64,000 bases of DNA, from NCBI GenBank assembly GCA_037903355.1, contig JBAJFE010000034.1, forward strand, positions 372,001 through 436,000. The letters run 5' to 3'. The DNA is from Trichuris trichiura (Eukaryota > Nematoda > Enoplea > Trichinellida > Trichuridae). The translations under genes and the position numbers were made by a program. Below are positions 24,264 to 34,504 of the stretch, one piece after another; the stretch's first letter is position 1; the number at the start of each line of letters is the position of its first letter. The notes beneath the pieces are model-generated. The model ran no database searches. It had not been told where the DNA came from and saw nothing but the letters and a program-made list of their open reading frames with translations.

Positions 24264-26362
24264 GTGGGAATGAATGTACTAAGTAACCTTTTTGCCTTTA
24301 GGCTATTACTGATTGTGGATTTCCAGACGCTAGTTACGCCAACACTTTTGTGCAGCACATTGCTCAGTGATCATATAAGCCGCGTGCTGCTTTTGTTGGC
24401 TCTCACATCGGCAGTTGTTTTCTGCTCCATTGGATGGAGCAGACGAAACCAGCGCACGCCGACGCCCCGCTGGCTTAAGGAAAGTTGGCAAGATTTCATC
24501 GTTTTCGCGATTATCTCTATTTTCAGGTTCGTATACTATTTATTTATGCTCACCTTGTTAAGCATGCTCTTAAGGGGAATTTTATTTTTTCGATATTGTA
24601 CGAACATGAAAGCCTTGTTGCGATGACGAGCCGCAGCCGAAAGACACTTTATCTGCTTAGTTAACGCGCACCACCTTGCCATGCTTCTATTAATATTCGT
24701 AGTAGTAATAGTAGTTGCTTGTAGATTTTGCACGTTACATTAATGCTTTTTTCACATTCTTTAATTGCACGCATATAAATGTAACGTCTTCTCAAGTCTG
24801 TATATTTTGCCGTAACAGGTTTCTGTTGCTATTCCACGTCACGCGCGGTACACTACGTAGGCTGTTCTGATTTGTTGATCACAGTTTGCATTGCTTAGCT
24901 GGCCGCTACGTTCAGCACTTAACTTAGGGCATGGTGGCACCATTTGTGACGATGTTTTACGAAAACGTGAATTCCCTAAGATAACTGTTTCCCTTTCAGA
25001 TCGTATGTGCTGCTAAGCACGTGCGTGTGCGTACTGGCTGTGGACCTACCGATATTTCCCGCCCGCTTTCAAAAAACCAAGTCTTTTGGTTTCAGTTTAA
25101 TGGATGTCGGGATCGGGATGATTGTGTTCAGCAACGGGCTTGTGTCTAACGCAGCACGATGGAAACCTATCAAGTAAGCTACCATTCTGTGAAAACTAAC
25201 ATTTTCAGTTGTTTTTTGATTATTTTAAAATAGACTAGCCCGTTTGATACAAAAATCAGCCGTTCTCCTTTTCCTTGGTGCATGCCGTACTATGGTGCTT
25301 TTGTACTTCGATTATCCTTACGACGTTGAGGAATACGGCATGCACTGGAACTTCTTTTATACTCTGGCGTTGGTGAAGGTACCCTTAATTTCCCGCAAAC
25401 TTTAGCTTTACTGTCATCCATTCAGCTAATAGGCGAGTTCGTCGCCTCACGGCTGCACGTTCCCTATGCGAATGCGATAGTGGGCGTCGCAATCGCGCTT
25501 GCAGTGCAAGTGTTCCTGCAGGGCGAGGTGCAGGAATACTTGTTCGAAGAGCCCACGTATAGAGAAAAAGGTTTGTTCAGTCTGAACCGAGAAGGCATCG
25601 TGTCGGTAGTTGGATGCCTTGCGATATTCTGCATAGCCACCGACGTTGGTAGGCTTTTGTACCGCTGCAGGTTTGTAATGGCGCTTATTCAAAACGGTCA
25701 TAAGTAGACAAACGTTTTAGACGTCACAGATGGAATGTTGCCTACATAGCAAAAGGGATCGCATGTCTGATCATTATCATGGCGGTGCTATGTTACGGGC
25801 TTGACACTTACGGGTTATCACCTTCCCGTCGCATCGCCAATTCGTACTATGTTTTCTGGATAGTGAGTGGAGCTAGATTTTGCGTTATCAACGTTCACAT
25901 CTTCTTTTGTAGGCACTTTTGTCCCTTACCGATGTGTTCCTGCTGTTGGTACTCACCCTTATTGCCCTCTGTTTTTACTACCGAAATGGCCTAGACACAA
26001 GTACGTTAAGATTGTTTGACTTTGTGATCACAGTGGTTGTTCTAATTTTGGTTTTAGATGTGCGCACGGAAGACCACTATTATTTATACGATGGAAGTCT
26101 ATGGCAGGCTATCAACGCTAGTGGCCTGTCATACTTCCTATTGTGCAATGTCTTTACTGGCATTGTGAAAATGTCGACTTCTACTGTAGAGAGAATGAGC
26201 GTAGAAACGTCGCTTGCAGTAATTTTTTGTTACGCATTGGCGACTTCATTGTTCGCCCGAAGTCAATGGGGACACCTTGAAGCCATAAGATGGCGACGAA
26301 GTAAGCTGTTAACGTCTTTGCTTCGTGGCAAAGCACTGCAGTTTCTTTTTGCTTTTCTTTAG
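24264..26362 (+). CDS. PIGW: GPI-anchor inositol acyltransferase PIGW/GWT1
   Basis: PIGW adds an acyl chain to the inositol of GlcN-PI in the endoplasmic reticulum, an early step of GPI-anchor synthesis. Exons: (24264)-24526, 25000-25173, 25234-25378, 25426-25670, 25721-25862, 25913-26362. All junctions are GT-AG and keep the frame, giving about 472 residues (human about 504). Family marks include LAVDLPIFPARFQKTKSFGFSLMDVGIG in exon 2, NREGI in exon 4 and LWQAINASGLSYFLLCNVFTGIV in exon 6. Many hydrophobic segments fit a multi-pass ER protein. The start is uncertain: a strong splice acceptor (TTTGCCTTTAG, ending 24301) suggests that an upstream exon supplies the true N-terminus. The last exon also exists as a diverged fragment at 14.65 kb. 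Confidence 0.92.
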
Positions 26363-26601
26363 TGGATTGAGAAAATATGGCGTCCCCACGTGGCGAAATT
26401 CACACTGTGACTTGACGTTCGTCGCACCTTCCCCGTTGCTGTGGTCGGCAGGGGGTCTTTGAAAGAACTTACATTACCGTGCGAAGGAAACAATAGTCGT
26501 GCTTTCGTCCTTCATTTACCAAACGGGAAACAAAGATTGAGATTGAAACCGAAAGATACTTCTCATGTTCGATGGTCATTTTGTTGCATAGGTTAGACTG
26601 G

Positions 26602-26607
26602 AATAAA
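26602..26607 (+). terminator. Poly(A) signal of PIGW
   Basis: AATAAA about 240 bp after the PIGW stop codon. It is conserved in the duplicate copy at 15134-15139. Confidence 0.5.
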
Positions 26608-27515
26608 CATGTTGGTTTTATTGTTCACATTCTACGCACGCGCCTATCATTAAACAAGATTGATTGCTACATTTACTGCCCGCAATGCGATATGTTTCTT
26701 GGTGTTGAAACTCTCTTGTCACAGCATGTCCTAACAGTCGTCTAAATTTCTGGAATTTCAATTCTGAGGCAAACATAACAGCAATTATGCAACAGTTTCT
26801 ACTTGTACTGTTTGAATATCTCCACGCTAATTTGCATGTAGGCTGACCACTTGCACGAATTTTAAAGCACTGTGAACCACTTGATGTCATCGATGTAAAT
26901 GTTTATCGCATGGCGGTGGTGTGTTAGGAAACAATGCCTCCACCTTTCCTCAGCATCAGTTCTTCAAGACAGAAAAGCATCAGCTTTGAAGCTACTATTT
27001 GATGGGTGACACCAAGTCATCTTTAGCATGTTGAAAATTCGCCTTCAAGTCGCAACATTTCCCAAGATTATGCGCGAAAAGAGGAAGAAGCTTATTCCAG
27101 TAATATTCAGCTAACATGAGACCTGAACGTGAAGACATTTATTCTTCTGCAGTATAAGTAGTATCACGTGAGAGCTTCTTGGCATGGTTAACAAAATGGA
27201 TCCTTTCGGAAGAGAGTGAAGGTGAGCAAGCGCAAAACACGTCGTTAATAGACAATTTTATAAGTTGTATTCGCAACTGACCACTTTACAGAATGAGAAA
27301 CCATGTCTGCTTACTATTGCTTTCTTACCATTAACGTGCGAACTCCAACAGTTTTAGAATCAGAAATGAACTGTACAGCGAACACATCGGAATAGTTAAC
27401 GTCGGGCACGCAGTTCTGTGTTAAATTGAAACTACTGAGAGTTAAAAACTGGGTGAAAGTAACTGTCGAATATTGCCTGCAATAGTTTCATTCTATCGAT
27501 AGCGCGCTTGTAAAA

Positions 27516-27976
27516 TTGCGGAGTCGACAATTTTCCATATTAGTGGCTTCACTGCATCGCTGTAATTTCATGCATACATTACTCAGTCGCCTGTTAATTG
27601 GAAGCGCATACGGAGTAACCAACTTAACTCAACATGTCTCCTCGTTTCTTTGCCCTATATGTCAGCGTATTGTGAACTCATATATCTGGGAAGCGGATCT
27701 GTTAACCACATAGGGTGCCGTTGCCACTATCCCTCATGTAGGGGGCCATCGAAGACACGAACGCCATCATTCCGAGGTCATCACCACTTTAAGTTCAACC
27801 GTCGAATTAATCATGCGTTTCAGCAAGGAAAACGGTTGGAGTTGGCATGGGAGAACACCTTTGAATTCCAATGGAGTTATCTTTACGGTCAACTCGAATA
27901 CACGGATGGCCTAGTGCCATCGTGTTGTTACAATTTTTTTAAAAAGTTTTTTCATATACACCGAGAACAAATGTAG
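27516..27976 (+). CDS. Open frames conserved in both duplicate copies, unknown (copy 2)
   Basis: Counterpart of 16057-16508. The first frame is identical in protein; the second (27650-27976, 108 codons) differs near its end by several amino-acid changes (for example SNLYGQLEDMD becoming SYLYGQLEYTD). No family recognised. Confidence 0.2.
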
Positions 27977-28511
27977 TTCTCTCGTATCTGCATGGCAAGC
28001 CTGCAGAAGACACAGAAGGACGGCAATACGAAATATACATCGTAAAGCATAATAATAATATTAATAAATGTGCAATTAAAAGTTGCAGTTGCAATGTGTA
28101 CCTATCACTACAGGCCGTAACAAGCATTTTAGAATTCTGCGCAACAATTAAGTATACACTCGTGAAAACAGGTAACAACTTTGAAATTTGTTCCTTAATG
28201 GACAGTAAGGTCAATTCTCCGAATAATACCGATAATCAACAGTCATTTGAACACCTCCCAACGCTGTCTGCCATGTCCGTATGCGCTGACTAATAAAACA
28301 TTCGCTTTATTTTTACGCGATCACTTAAAAATGACCGGAGGAAATTTGAATGTGACAGTAGCGAACAGAAGCGCCACTACTTTCTATTGTGTTAAGTCGA
28401 TAAACTTTTCTTTTTTCTTTCTTCGTAACGGGTTTTTTTAATTTTTATTCTAAAATTTTCGCGGGATTTTTTGAACCCGTTCTTCATTAAACGTTTATTT
28501 AAAAAAACGTT

Positions 28512-28550
28512 AACGGAGCTTTCCGGCCTCTCCGTGGCCCGTCATTAGCG
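28512..28550 (-). ncRNA. Hammerhead-like motif, degenerate (tail-bearing copy)
   Basis: Minus strand: ACG, CTAATGA, C, GGGCC...GGCCG, GAAA, AGCTC, CGT. The first box has A in place of the conserved G5 and stem II is imperfect, so this copy is probably inactive. Confidence 0.5.
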
Positions 28551-28802
28551 TTATTGTACCGCCGGTCAGGCCGGCTTGTTTAAAACAAACGGGCAGACGT
28601 CGATTGAATGCTCGTTGGTCCTCATTTGTTCTCGTGCCGCCGTCGTGGAAGGTCGGTTGGAAGCTCGCTGCGCCGTCTGACTAACTAGGCGAGACCGAAA
28701 CCTGACGGCTCAAGATAGAGCTGACGGCAGTAGGTCTCTGCCAAAGTTGGTCGGATGGGGCGGCTTGCAACCATAAAGGCCGACCCGACCGGCGGTACAA
28801 TT

Positions 28803-28841
28803 ACGCTGATGACGGGCCACGGAGAGGCCGGAAAGCTCCGT
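28803..28841 (+). ncRNA. Hammerhead-like motif (inverted arm)
   Basis: ACG, intact CTGATGA, C, GGGCC...GGCCG, GAAA, AGCTC, CGT. ACG/CGT would form stem I. Stem II has a mismatch next to the core but GGCC/GGCC pairing remains. Confidence 0.5.
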
Positions 28842-31674
28842 TAACGTTTTTTTAAATAAACGTTTAATGAAGAACGGTTTTAAAAAAATCCCGCGAAAAT
28901 TTTAGAATAAAAGTCGATAAACTTCAAGATAAATTGGAATACAATGATTATTTGCGTATCTGGCTTATCCGTAAAATGACTATACGACTCCAACAACGTT
29001 AATCAATATCAAAAGAGTGTATTTCTCAATGGAATGTACAGTCTTGTAGCCTTTTGTTCGGTAAAGTCAGTCGCGCAGATTACAATTCGTTAACGTTACG
29101 ATGTAAAGCTGTAAGGAATTAAGCCATTTCATTTCTAATGTAAGTAACCGCATTTTCGAAAGTCAGCACATCACTTTCTCTTTAACGTTACTCTTCAATT
29201 GCTCTTATCCCCTCCAAGTACTGATTACGCTGTTTTTTGTCTATGTTTTTTCCATGCACTTGTCAGACGTGATAACAATACGTTGAAAGACAGTGAGTCA
29301 ACTTTCCACGACAAAGTTATGGTACAAGATGTTGTCATTGCACGCTGAAAAAATAGCAGTGTTCGACGATCTTAGCGACTGCAACAAAGGTGAGTGAACA
29401 TGAAACATTTTCCACACTGCGCATTCTCAGCTCGCCAAGAGCGAGTGCATCATCTGCACGAACGAGTTTATTACCTTATTCGTTTCTCGACAATTAAGTT
29501 GCTCTTTGAAAGGATAATAGCAAAGAAAAGAAAGGAACGGTGTCAATATGGATTCAAAATCAACCATTTCGTCGTATTTTTATTGAACCATAATCGGACA
29601 GTTGAATGTGCCACAAGTTCCTTCGGATGCTCAGCATAAGTGATTGCATTCTCGTCCGTACATTGGCTGACCAATGGCCTTTATGAGAAAAGGTATACTT
29701 TGGTCTCGAAGATTAGCAAACGGCGGTGACTCCGCGTCACTGTTACGCCGACGGCTTAGCGTTACTAATATCTTTTACTTCCGCTGTGCATCGCCGCTAT
29801 TGCCTGCATATCATCACAAATGGCCGCAAATTAACATTTGCCTTAGAATAGTTGCAGATAAGTGAAGTACAGTTTGAACATCTGCTTACTTTTATCTTCT
29901 TCCATCGTTATGCTCAGCGGCTCTTTGCTATATCGGCTGAATAATCAACCAATCGTTGATTAAGTAATCACAGTTCACCTAGGGAATTACGACGTGTTCC
30001 TTCGGGTCGGAAAGCTGAAGAAGGCGCAAACACTTCATAAGGGTTTAGCGGCAATCATTCTTGCAAATGACTTTGAAAAAACCTAAAGCCAGCGTTGCGA
30101 GTTTTTAATGTAGTAATCGCGTCCTGGAACTCTTTTCCCATTCTGCCTACCTGAGAACACTTAAGTGATTTGCCACGTGGGCTTCCTGGCTTTCAAAATC
30201 TGTTCGTATGAAACCGTCCTATACTGGCAGAGCGTACTATATTATTCCCTGCTGTATTTCAAGAGCTGCTTCTTCAACACATTTATTAATAGTTAGGTTC
30301 ATTAATAGTTTTCATTTGTTCTGTACAAGGAGAGCGTTTCACTTTGTTACGCTGCTCTTCAATGCGCTAGATTCCTTAATGTCCGCTACGCGTAAAAGAA
30401 CCATCAACCTAGGAAAAATAGGCAATATTATCTGTCACAGGTTGGATTGTCTGTAGTATTTCGTGCCTGAAGTTCGTTAAAGGCCAGCTGCCAATGCTGT
30501 TATTATCATCATCATCATCATCGATGCTGACATTTCAAAACCGACAGATGTTTTTAACTATTTTCTCAATCAGTTAATCTACGAGAGGTAATCAGAAAGC
30601 TTCTTTTGTTTTTTCTGTTCTTCGTTGACAAATTGGTTAACTTAATTTTTTGTGGAACGCGTGTGGAACTAAAAAGATGCCATTTCTCCATGTGATTGTT
30701 CCAGATGCGCCACGTGAGGTTGACTTTTAGCACTTCAAAGTTTTTGACAGTTCGTTCCCGTGCGAGATGGAGATCTTTGGAATTTTAATTAGCAATTTTA
30801 AAATGACTGTGTGCACCTGTGACATCTTTCTCAATTCTGAGCAAATTATGACGGATGAATACAATGACCAAACGGCCTCTAGTTTATTAGAAAGGGTTTG
30901 CTCGAGTATCTTAATAATGTACGTAATAAGGATGTTCACTTTTAGTAATATGAATACAAGAGTGCATAACAAATACAGAGCAGCTAAGCTTCAGAAACCT
31001 GACACTCTTTGTCTGCACACTCTTATCTTAGTTCTGCAAAAAATATTAAGCAAGCTAATGGCGCGCCTTTATCCTTGGAATAGTGCTAATCTGTGTTATA
31101 ATGCAAACTAACTTGGGCTCACGTTAAAGTTTGCTGTGGGAATACTTTTAGAATTGGTAACCTTTCCTGTTTGCAGGAAAGGTTTAATGATATTTTGTCC
31201 TCTTTTACTTGCCCTGAGGCAAGGTTGACCTGTTGACCTTGCTGGGTGAAGCAACTATGTGAAGCATAGAGCAACAATATGAAGAACCTCGTTGCCAATG
31301 CCAGTCTTCGCTGTTTCCGCATGTCTTTGGCCTTATGGCCGAAAGAGGAGGTTTCTTCATTTCAGTGCTTTTCGCCTTGCTTCCAGATAAGCCAGAAGCC
31401 ACATACCGCCGTATGTTTTTGGCAGCAGAGGAAATGTGGCCTGACTTAGCTCCAGAGTCCGCCTCGATGGACTTCGACTAGGCTGCAATGAATGCAGTAA
31501 GTGCCGTCTTTCCATGCCCACATGCGGCCGGCTGCTGCGTCCATTCGGTCAGAAGAATGAAAATGAAATTGGTCGAAAAGGGATTGCTTGAAAAATACAA
31601 CAGCGACACTGAAGCGGCTGCCAGCATACTGCAAACGCTAAACCTTCTGTGCTGCAATGATTAAATGAAATACT

Positions 31675-31712
31675 GCGCTAAAGACGGCTCAGGAGTTAGC
31701 CAAAAGCTTCTA
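31675..31712 (+). ncRNA. Degenerate hammerhead-like motif, family 1 variant
   Basis: GCG, CTAAAGA, C, GGCTC...GTTAGCC, AAAAGCTTC. Both core boxes carry changes that should kill cleavage (CTGANGA to CTAAAGA, and GAAA lost). The copy at 34291-34328 has the same changes. The downstream block (GAACAATCGACC near 31826) resembles the family-1 tail. Confidence 0.45.
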
Positions 31713-31923
31713 CGAAGTTTTGTTTTGGTTTTTTGGCTTGAACGAGATTAAACATTTTCTTAGTTATTTGACTCGTTTTCGTGGAGGCATCGAGCAGGAA
31801 AAAGTCCATGTATACTTCTCTGAACAATCGACCGGTTGAAAGATTTTTGTTTTACAACATAATAACATAACATAACATGCATATAACATAATAACACAAC
31901 ATAACAGCATGGCATAACATAAT

Positions 31924-31930
<7 letters not shown>

Positions 31931-31956
<26 letters not shown>
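31931..31956. repeat. (TA)n microsatellite
   Basis: About 13 TA units just left of a Tigger end, after a stretch of imperfect AACAT repeats (about 31855-31925). A preferred landing site for TA-targeting transposons. Confidence 0.9.
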
Positions 31957-31964
31957 CATACATA

Positions 31965-32839
31965 CAGGCGGCCCTCGTTATCCGCGGTTAATTCGTCCAA
32001 CGTTTTGAGCATTTTACCGCGTTAAGTTGAATTCCGCGTTATATGGGATACCTTATGAAAAAGGCCAAATATCTTATATTTTAGGTGCGTATTTTGTCCT
32101 GTCCGCTTGAATTTCTTCAGGAACGGCTATCATACCTAGTGATCCTTCGAAGCTTGGTACTACGGTATCTAGCTACGAGATACAGACATTAATGAGACTG
32201 CGCTTGTCCGATGGGGTAGCTATCAGAGTACAGGCCGTTAGATACAAGAAAGGATGAAAGTAAAATGCTCTTTCTTTAAACGCCTGGGAAACGCCTTGTT
32301 TTAATGAGCTAAGCGATGTACTGTTGCGAGAAATGGGTACAGAGCAGGGGAAATATAAAATACATAGGCGCATTTAAGCAGAAATAGTGAAAATCACACA
32401 GAACACATCCACGTCTATGGCAGAAACGTTTGAAGCATCATGAATCAATTTAACCACTTTCTGTAGGTGGGCGCAGATCTCCTGGAGAAGGCCTAGTCTT
32501 CAAGTTTCTTGAACTTGTTGGTAGGAACGCTTCTCGCCATAAAATGCTAGTCTCTGCAGCTGCTGGAGTTTTTTTAAAAACATTGCTACAGTGAGCTGTA
32601 TCTGCCATTTCTTCGCTTGATCGAATAAGTCTTGCAGCGGCTTCAACGAAGCTGTTATTTCTCGTGTAACCCTGATGCGACGTTCCATGGACGGATCGTA
32701 TTCAGCAATCATATCCTTCAGGACCTGCGCTTGCCGGAAAATAGCCAGCGATGCGCATGTTTTTGTGAAAAGATGACGTCACTATTTCACGCCGGACGAA
32801 CCGCGTTGTATAGAATCCGCAGATAACGAGGGCCGCCTG
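31965..32839 (-). mobile_element. Tigger element, internally deleted (875 bp)
   Basis: Ends CAGGCGGCCCTCGTTATCCGC and its complement, TA on both sides (31963-31964, 32840-32841). The interior keeps only the 3' end of the element and a bit of the C-terminal transposase on the minus strand (DPSMERRIRVTREITASLKPLQDLFDQAKKWQ, about 32500-32712). Confidence 0.85.
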
Positions 32840-32853
32840 TATATATATATATA

Positions 32854-32882
32854 CAGCCGGCCCTCGTTATCCGCGTTATCAG
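32854..32882 (+). mobile_element. Tigger terminal fragment
   Basis: CAGCCGGCCCTCGTTATCCG directly after a short TA run, 14 bp from the end of the previous Tigger. It stops at the start of a palindrome. Either a truncated copy or the end of a composite element. Confidence 0.6.
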
Positions 32883-32954
32883 CAAAATAAAAGAATACAG
32901 ACATTCCACGTATTGAATGATATCGCCACGCATTCCATAAAATGCAGTCATTTT

Positions 32955-32994
<40 letters not shown>

Positions 32995-33097
32995 ATAAAA
33001 TGACTGCATATATATATGTGTATAGAATGACTGCATTTTATGGAATGCGTGGCGATATCATTCAATACGTGGAATGTCTGTATTCTTTTATTTTGCT
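32881..33097. repeat. Inverted repeat with a (TA)n core
   Basis: About 77-bp arms (32881-32957 and 33021-33097) are almost perfect complements around an AT microsatellite (32958-33020). Could form a long hairpin. It may be a foldback element or two inverted MITE halves. Confidence 0.8.
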
Positions 33098-33118
33098 GCG
33101 TACTTTGCCTAGGCATTA

Positions 33119-33188
<70 letters not shown>
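33119..33188. repeat. (TTA)n microsatellite
   Basis: About 23 TTA units with no interruption. It abuts the 3' end of a PLE family-3 unit that lies on the minus strand. Open frames through it are artefacts of the repeat. Confidence 0.95.
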
Positions 33189-33189
33189 G

Positions 33190-33375
33190 TTTCATAGTTG
33201 GTCTTTTGTTTCACGGGGTTTGGCCTGTTTGAAGTATCTGTAAATAAACTTCAAAGTGTCCTACCAACGAATGGATAAGCAAATTGTTAGAGAAATTACA
33301 GAACAAATCGAATACCGTACGTTTCAGAACTGCTCTTGTTCCGTCGTCAGCAATGTAAGGGAGCAGTGTGTTCGC
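33190..33375 (-). mobile_element. PLE family-3 terminal unit
   Basis: Reads on the minus strand: hammerhead-like motif at 33315-33353, then a block (GCTTATCCATTCGTTGGTAG, TTTATTTACAGATACTTC) and the tail CCCCGTGAAAC near the end. Matches units at 57187-57350 and 61430-61600. No coding region. Confidence 0.7.
33315..33353 (-). ncRNA. Hammerhead-like motif, family 3
   Basis: Minus strand: CTGACGA, C, stem II GGAAC/GTTCT with a seven-base loop, GAAA, ACGTA. ACGT is self-complementary (stem III). Stem I pairing is poor in this copy. Confidence 0.5.
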
Positions 33376-34290
33376 TTTTAGTAATATGAATACTGAAGTG
33401 CATAAGAAATACAGAGAAATCTTTGTTAAGTACGGCTTCAAAAACTTAACATTCTTTGTCTGCACACATTTTGTCTTAGTTATGCGAAAAATATTAAGCA
33501 AGCTAACCGCGCCTTTATCGTTAGAATGGTGTTAATTTGTGTTATAATTCAAGCTAACTTGCGCTCACGTTAGAGTGTACTGCTAGAATGCTTCTAGAAT
33601 TGGTAACGTTTCCTGTTTGCAGTGAAGGTTTAATGATATTTTGCACTCTTTTACTGGCCCCGAGGCAAGGTTGACCTATTGACCTTGCTGGGTGGTGCAA
33701 GAGTGCGTGCTCTTCAAATCTTAAGCCTGGTAAGTTTATTATTCCGTATATTTGCCAGCTCTGGGCGATTGCCTCTTTCGTTTCCCAAAATGGCAATTTT
33801 GTGGGGTTTTCTAATTGAAAAGTTGCTCTGCGTAGCTAGAATGATATAAAGGTCACTAAATACTATCCGCAATGACCAACTGAAGTTGCTGATAATCCGA
33901 GGAGGGCTCAGAATTGTGAGTCATACACAAAACTGATAGGGGCGCTACTAAACAACCATCTAGCATTGCGTGTGGATAAACGCTGTTTTGAGAAGTTCCA
34001 TGTTTTCAAATACACCTCGGCCTGTGGGTTGTATTAGATAGGTAATCGACGAACTATATAGGCTTGGTTTTATTGTTTCAAATTTTTCATTGTTTATTTG
34101 CCGTGCTTTTCAAGTTATCATTATGAATGTATTTTTTGTAGGTTGCAGGTATTCAGGGTTGCCCGGCCACCTTTGCGAGTGCTGCCGCAAAATTTGAAGC
34201 ATTGGTGTATGGTCCGATGCCTTTGCGACGACTGTTGGAACCTGGCTTCAACGCTAAACCTTCTGTTCTTCAATGGTTAAATGAAATACT

Positions 34291-34328
34291 GCGCTAAAGA
34301 CGGCTCAGTTGTTAGCCAAAAGCTTCTC
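34291..34328 (+). ncRNA. Degenerate hammerhead-like motif, family 1 variant
   Basis: GCG, CTAAAGA, C, GGCTC...GTTAGCC, AAAAGCTTC; same core changes as 31675-31712. Followed by CCATGTACACTTC and the tail block ACCCGTTAAA near 34448. Confidence 0.45.
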
Positions 34329-34504
34329 CGAACTTTTGTTTTGGTTTTTTGCCTTGAACGAGATTAAAAAGTTTCTTACTTATTTGACTCGTCCTTGTGG
34401 CAACATCGAGCGGGAAAAAGTCCATGTACACTTCTCTGAACAATCGACCCGTTAAAAAATTTTGTTTTACAACATAATAACATAACATATATATAGAGCA
34501 TTTT

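Larger units (their letters stand above)
28408..28910 (-). mobile_element. 503-bp palindromic hammerhead-type element with 14-nt target duplication
   Basis: Flanked by AAGTCGATAAACTT at 28394-28407 and 28911-28924. The empty site is seen once at 16947-16960 in the other duplicate. The arms are inverted (left from 28445, right to 28910), each with a hammerhead-like motif. The tail (28408-28444, 37 nt) lies on the left, so the tail-bearing unit reads on the minus strand; its tail contains AAACCCGTTACGAAG, close to the tail of the 13.2-kb element. The central loop holds GC-rich sequence without a reading frame. Non-autonomous. Confidence 0.88.
26113..30900. repeat. 4.7-kb segmental duplication, copy 2
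   Basis: Matches 14647-19390. It begins inside the last PIGW exon and runs through the gene's 3' flank, so this is likely the parental copy. It carries a 503-bp insertion at 28408-28910 that is absent from copy 1. Apart from the PIGW exon, no gene is recognised here. A short ATC microsatellite lies near 30505-30522. Confidence 0.9.
30930..32850 (+). repeat. About 2-kb duplicated block, copy 1
   Basis: From about 30930 the sequence matches 33376 onward: TTTAGTAATATGAATAC, AAAAATATTAAGCAAGCTAA, TAGAATTGGTAAC, GGCAAGGTTGACC, then the degenerate hammerhead-like motif, an ACATAATAACATAACAT stretch and a Tigger element. The Tigger at the end occurs in both copies, so it was there before duplication or both were targeted. 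No gene recognised. Confidence 0.75.

Noticed and set aside
32913..33243. Frames rich in Ile or Leu
   Set aside because: They are translations of (TA)n and (TTA)n microsatellites.
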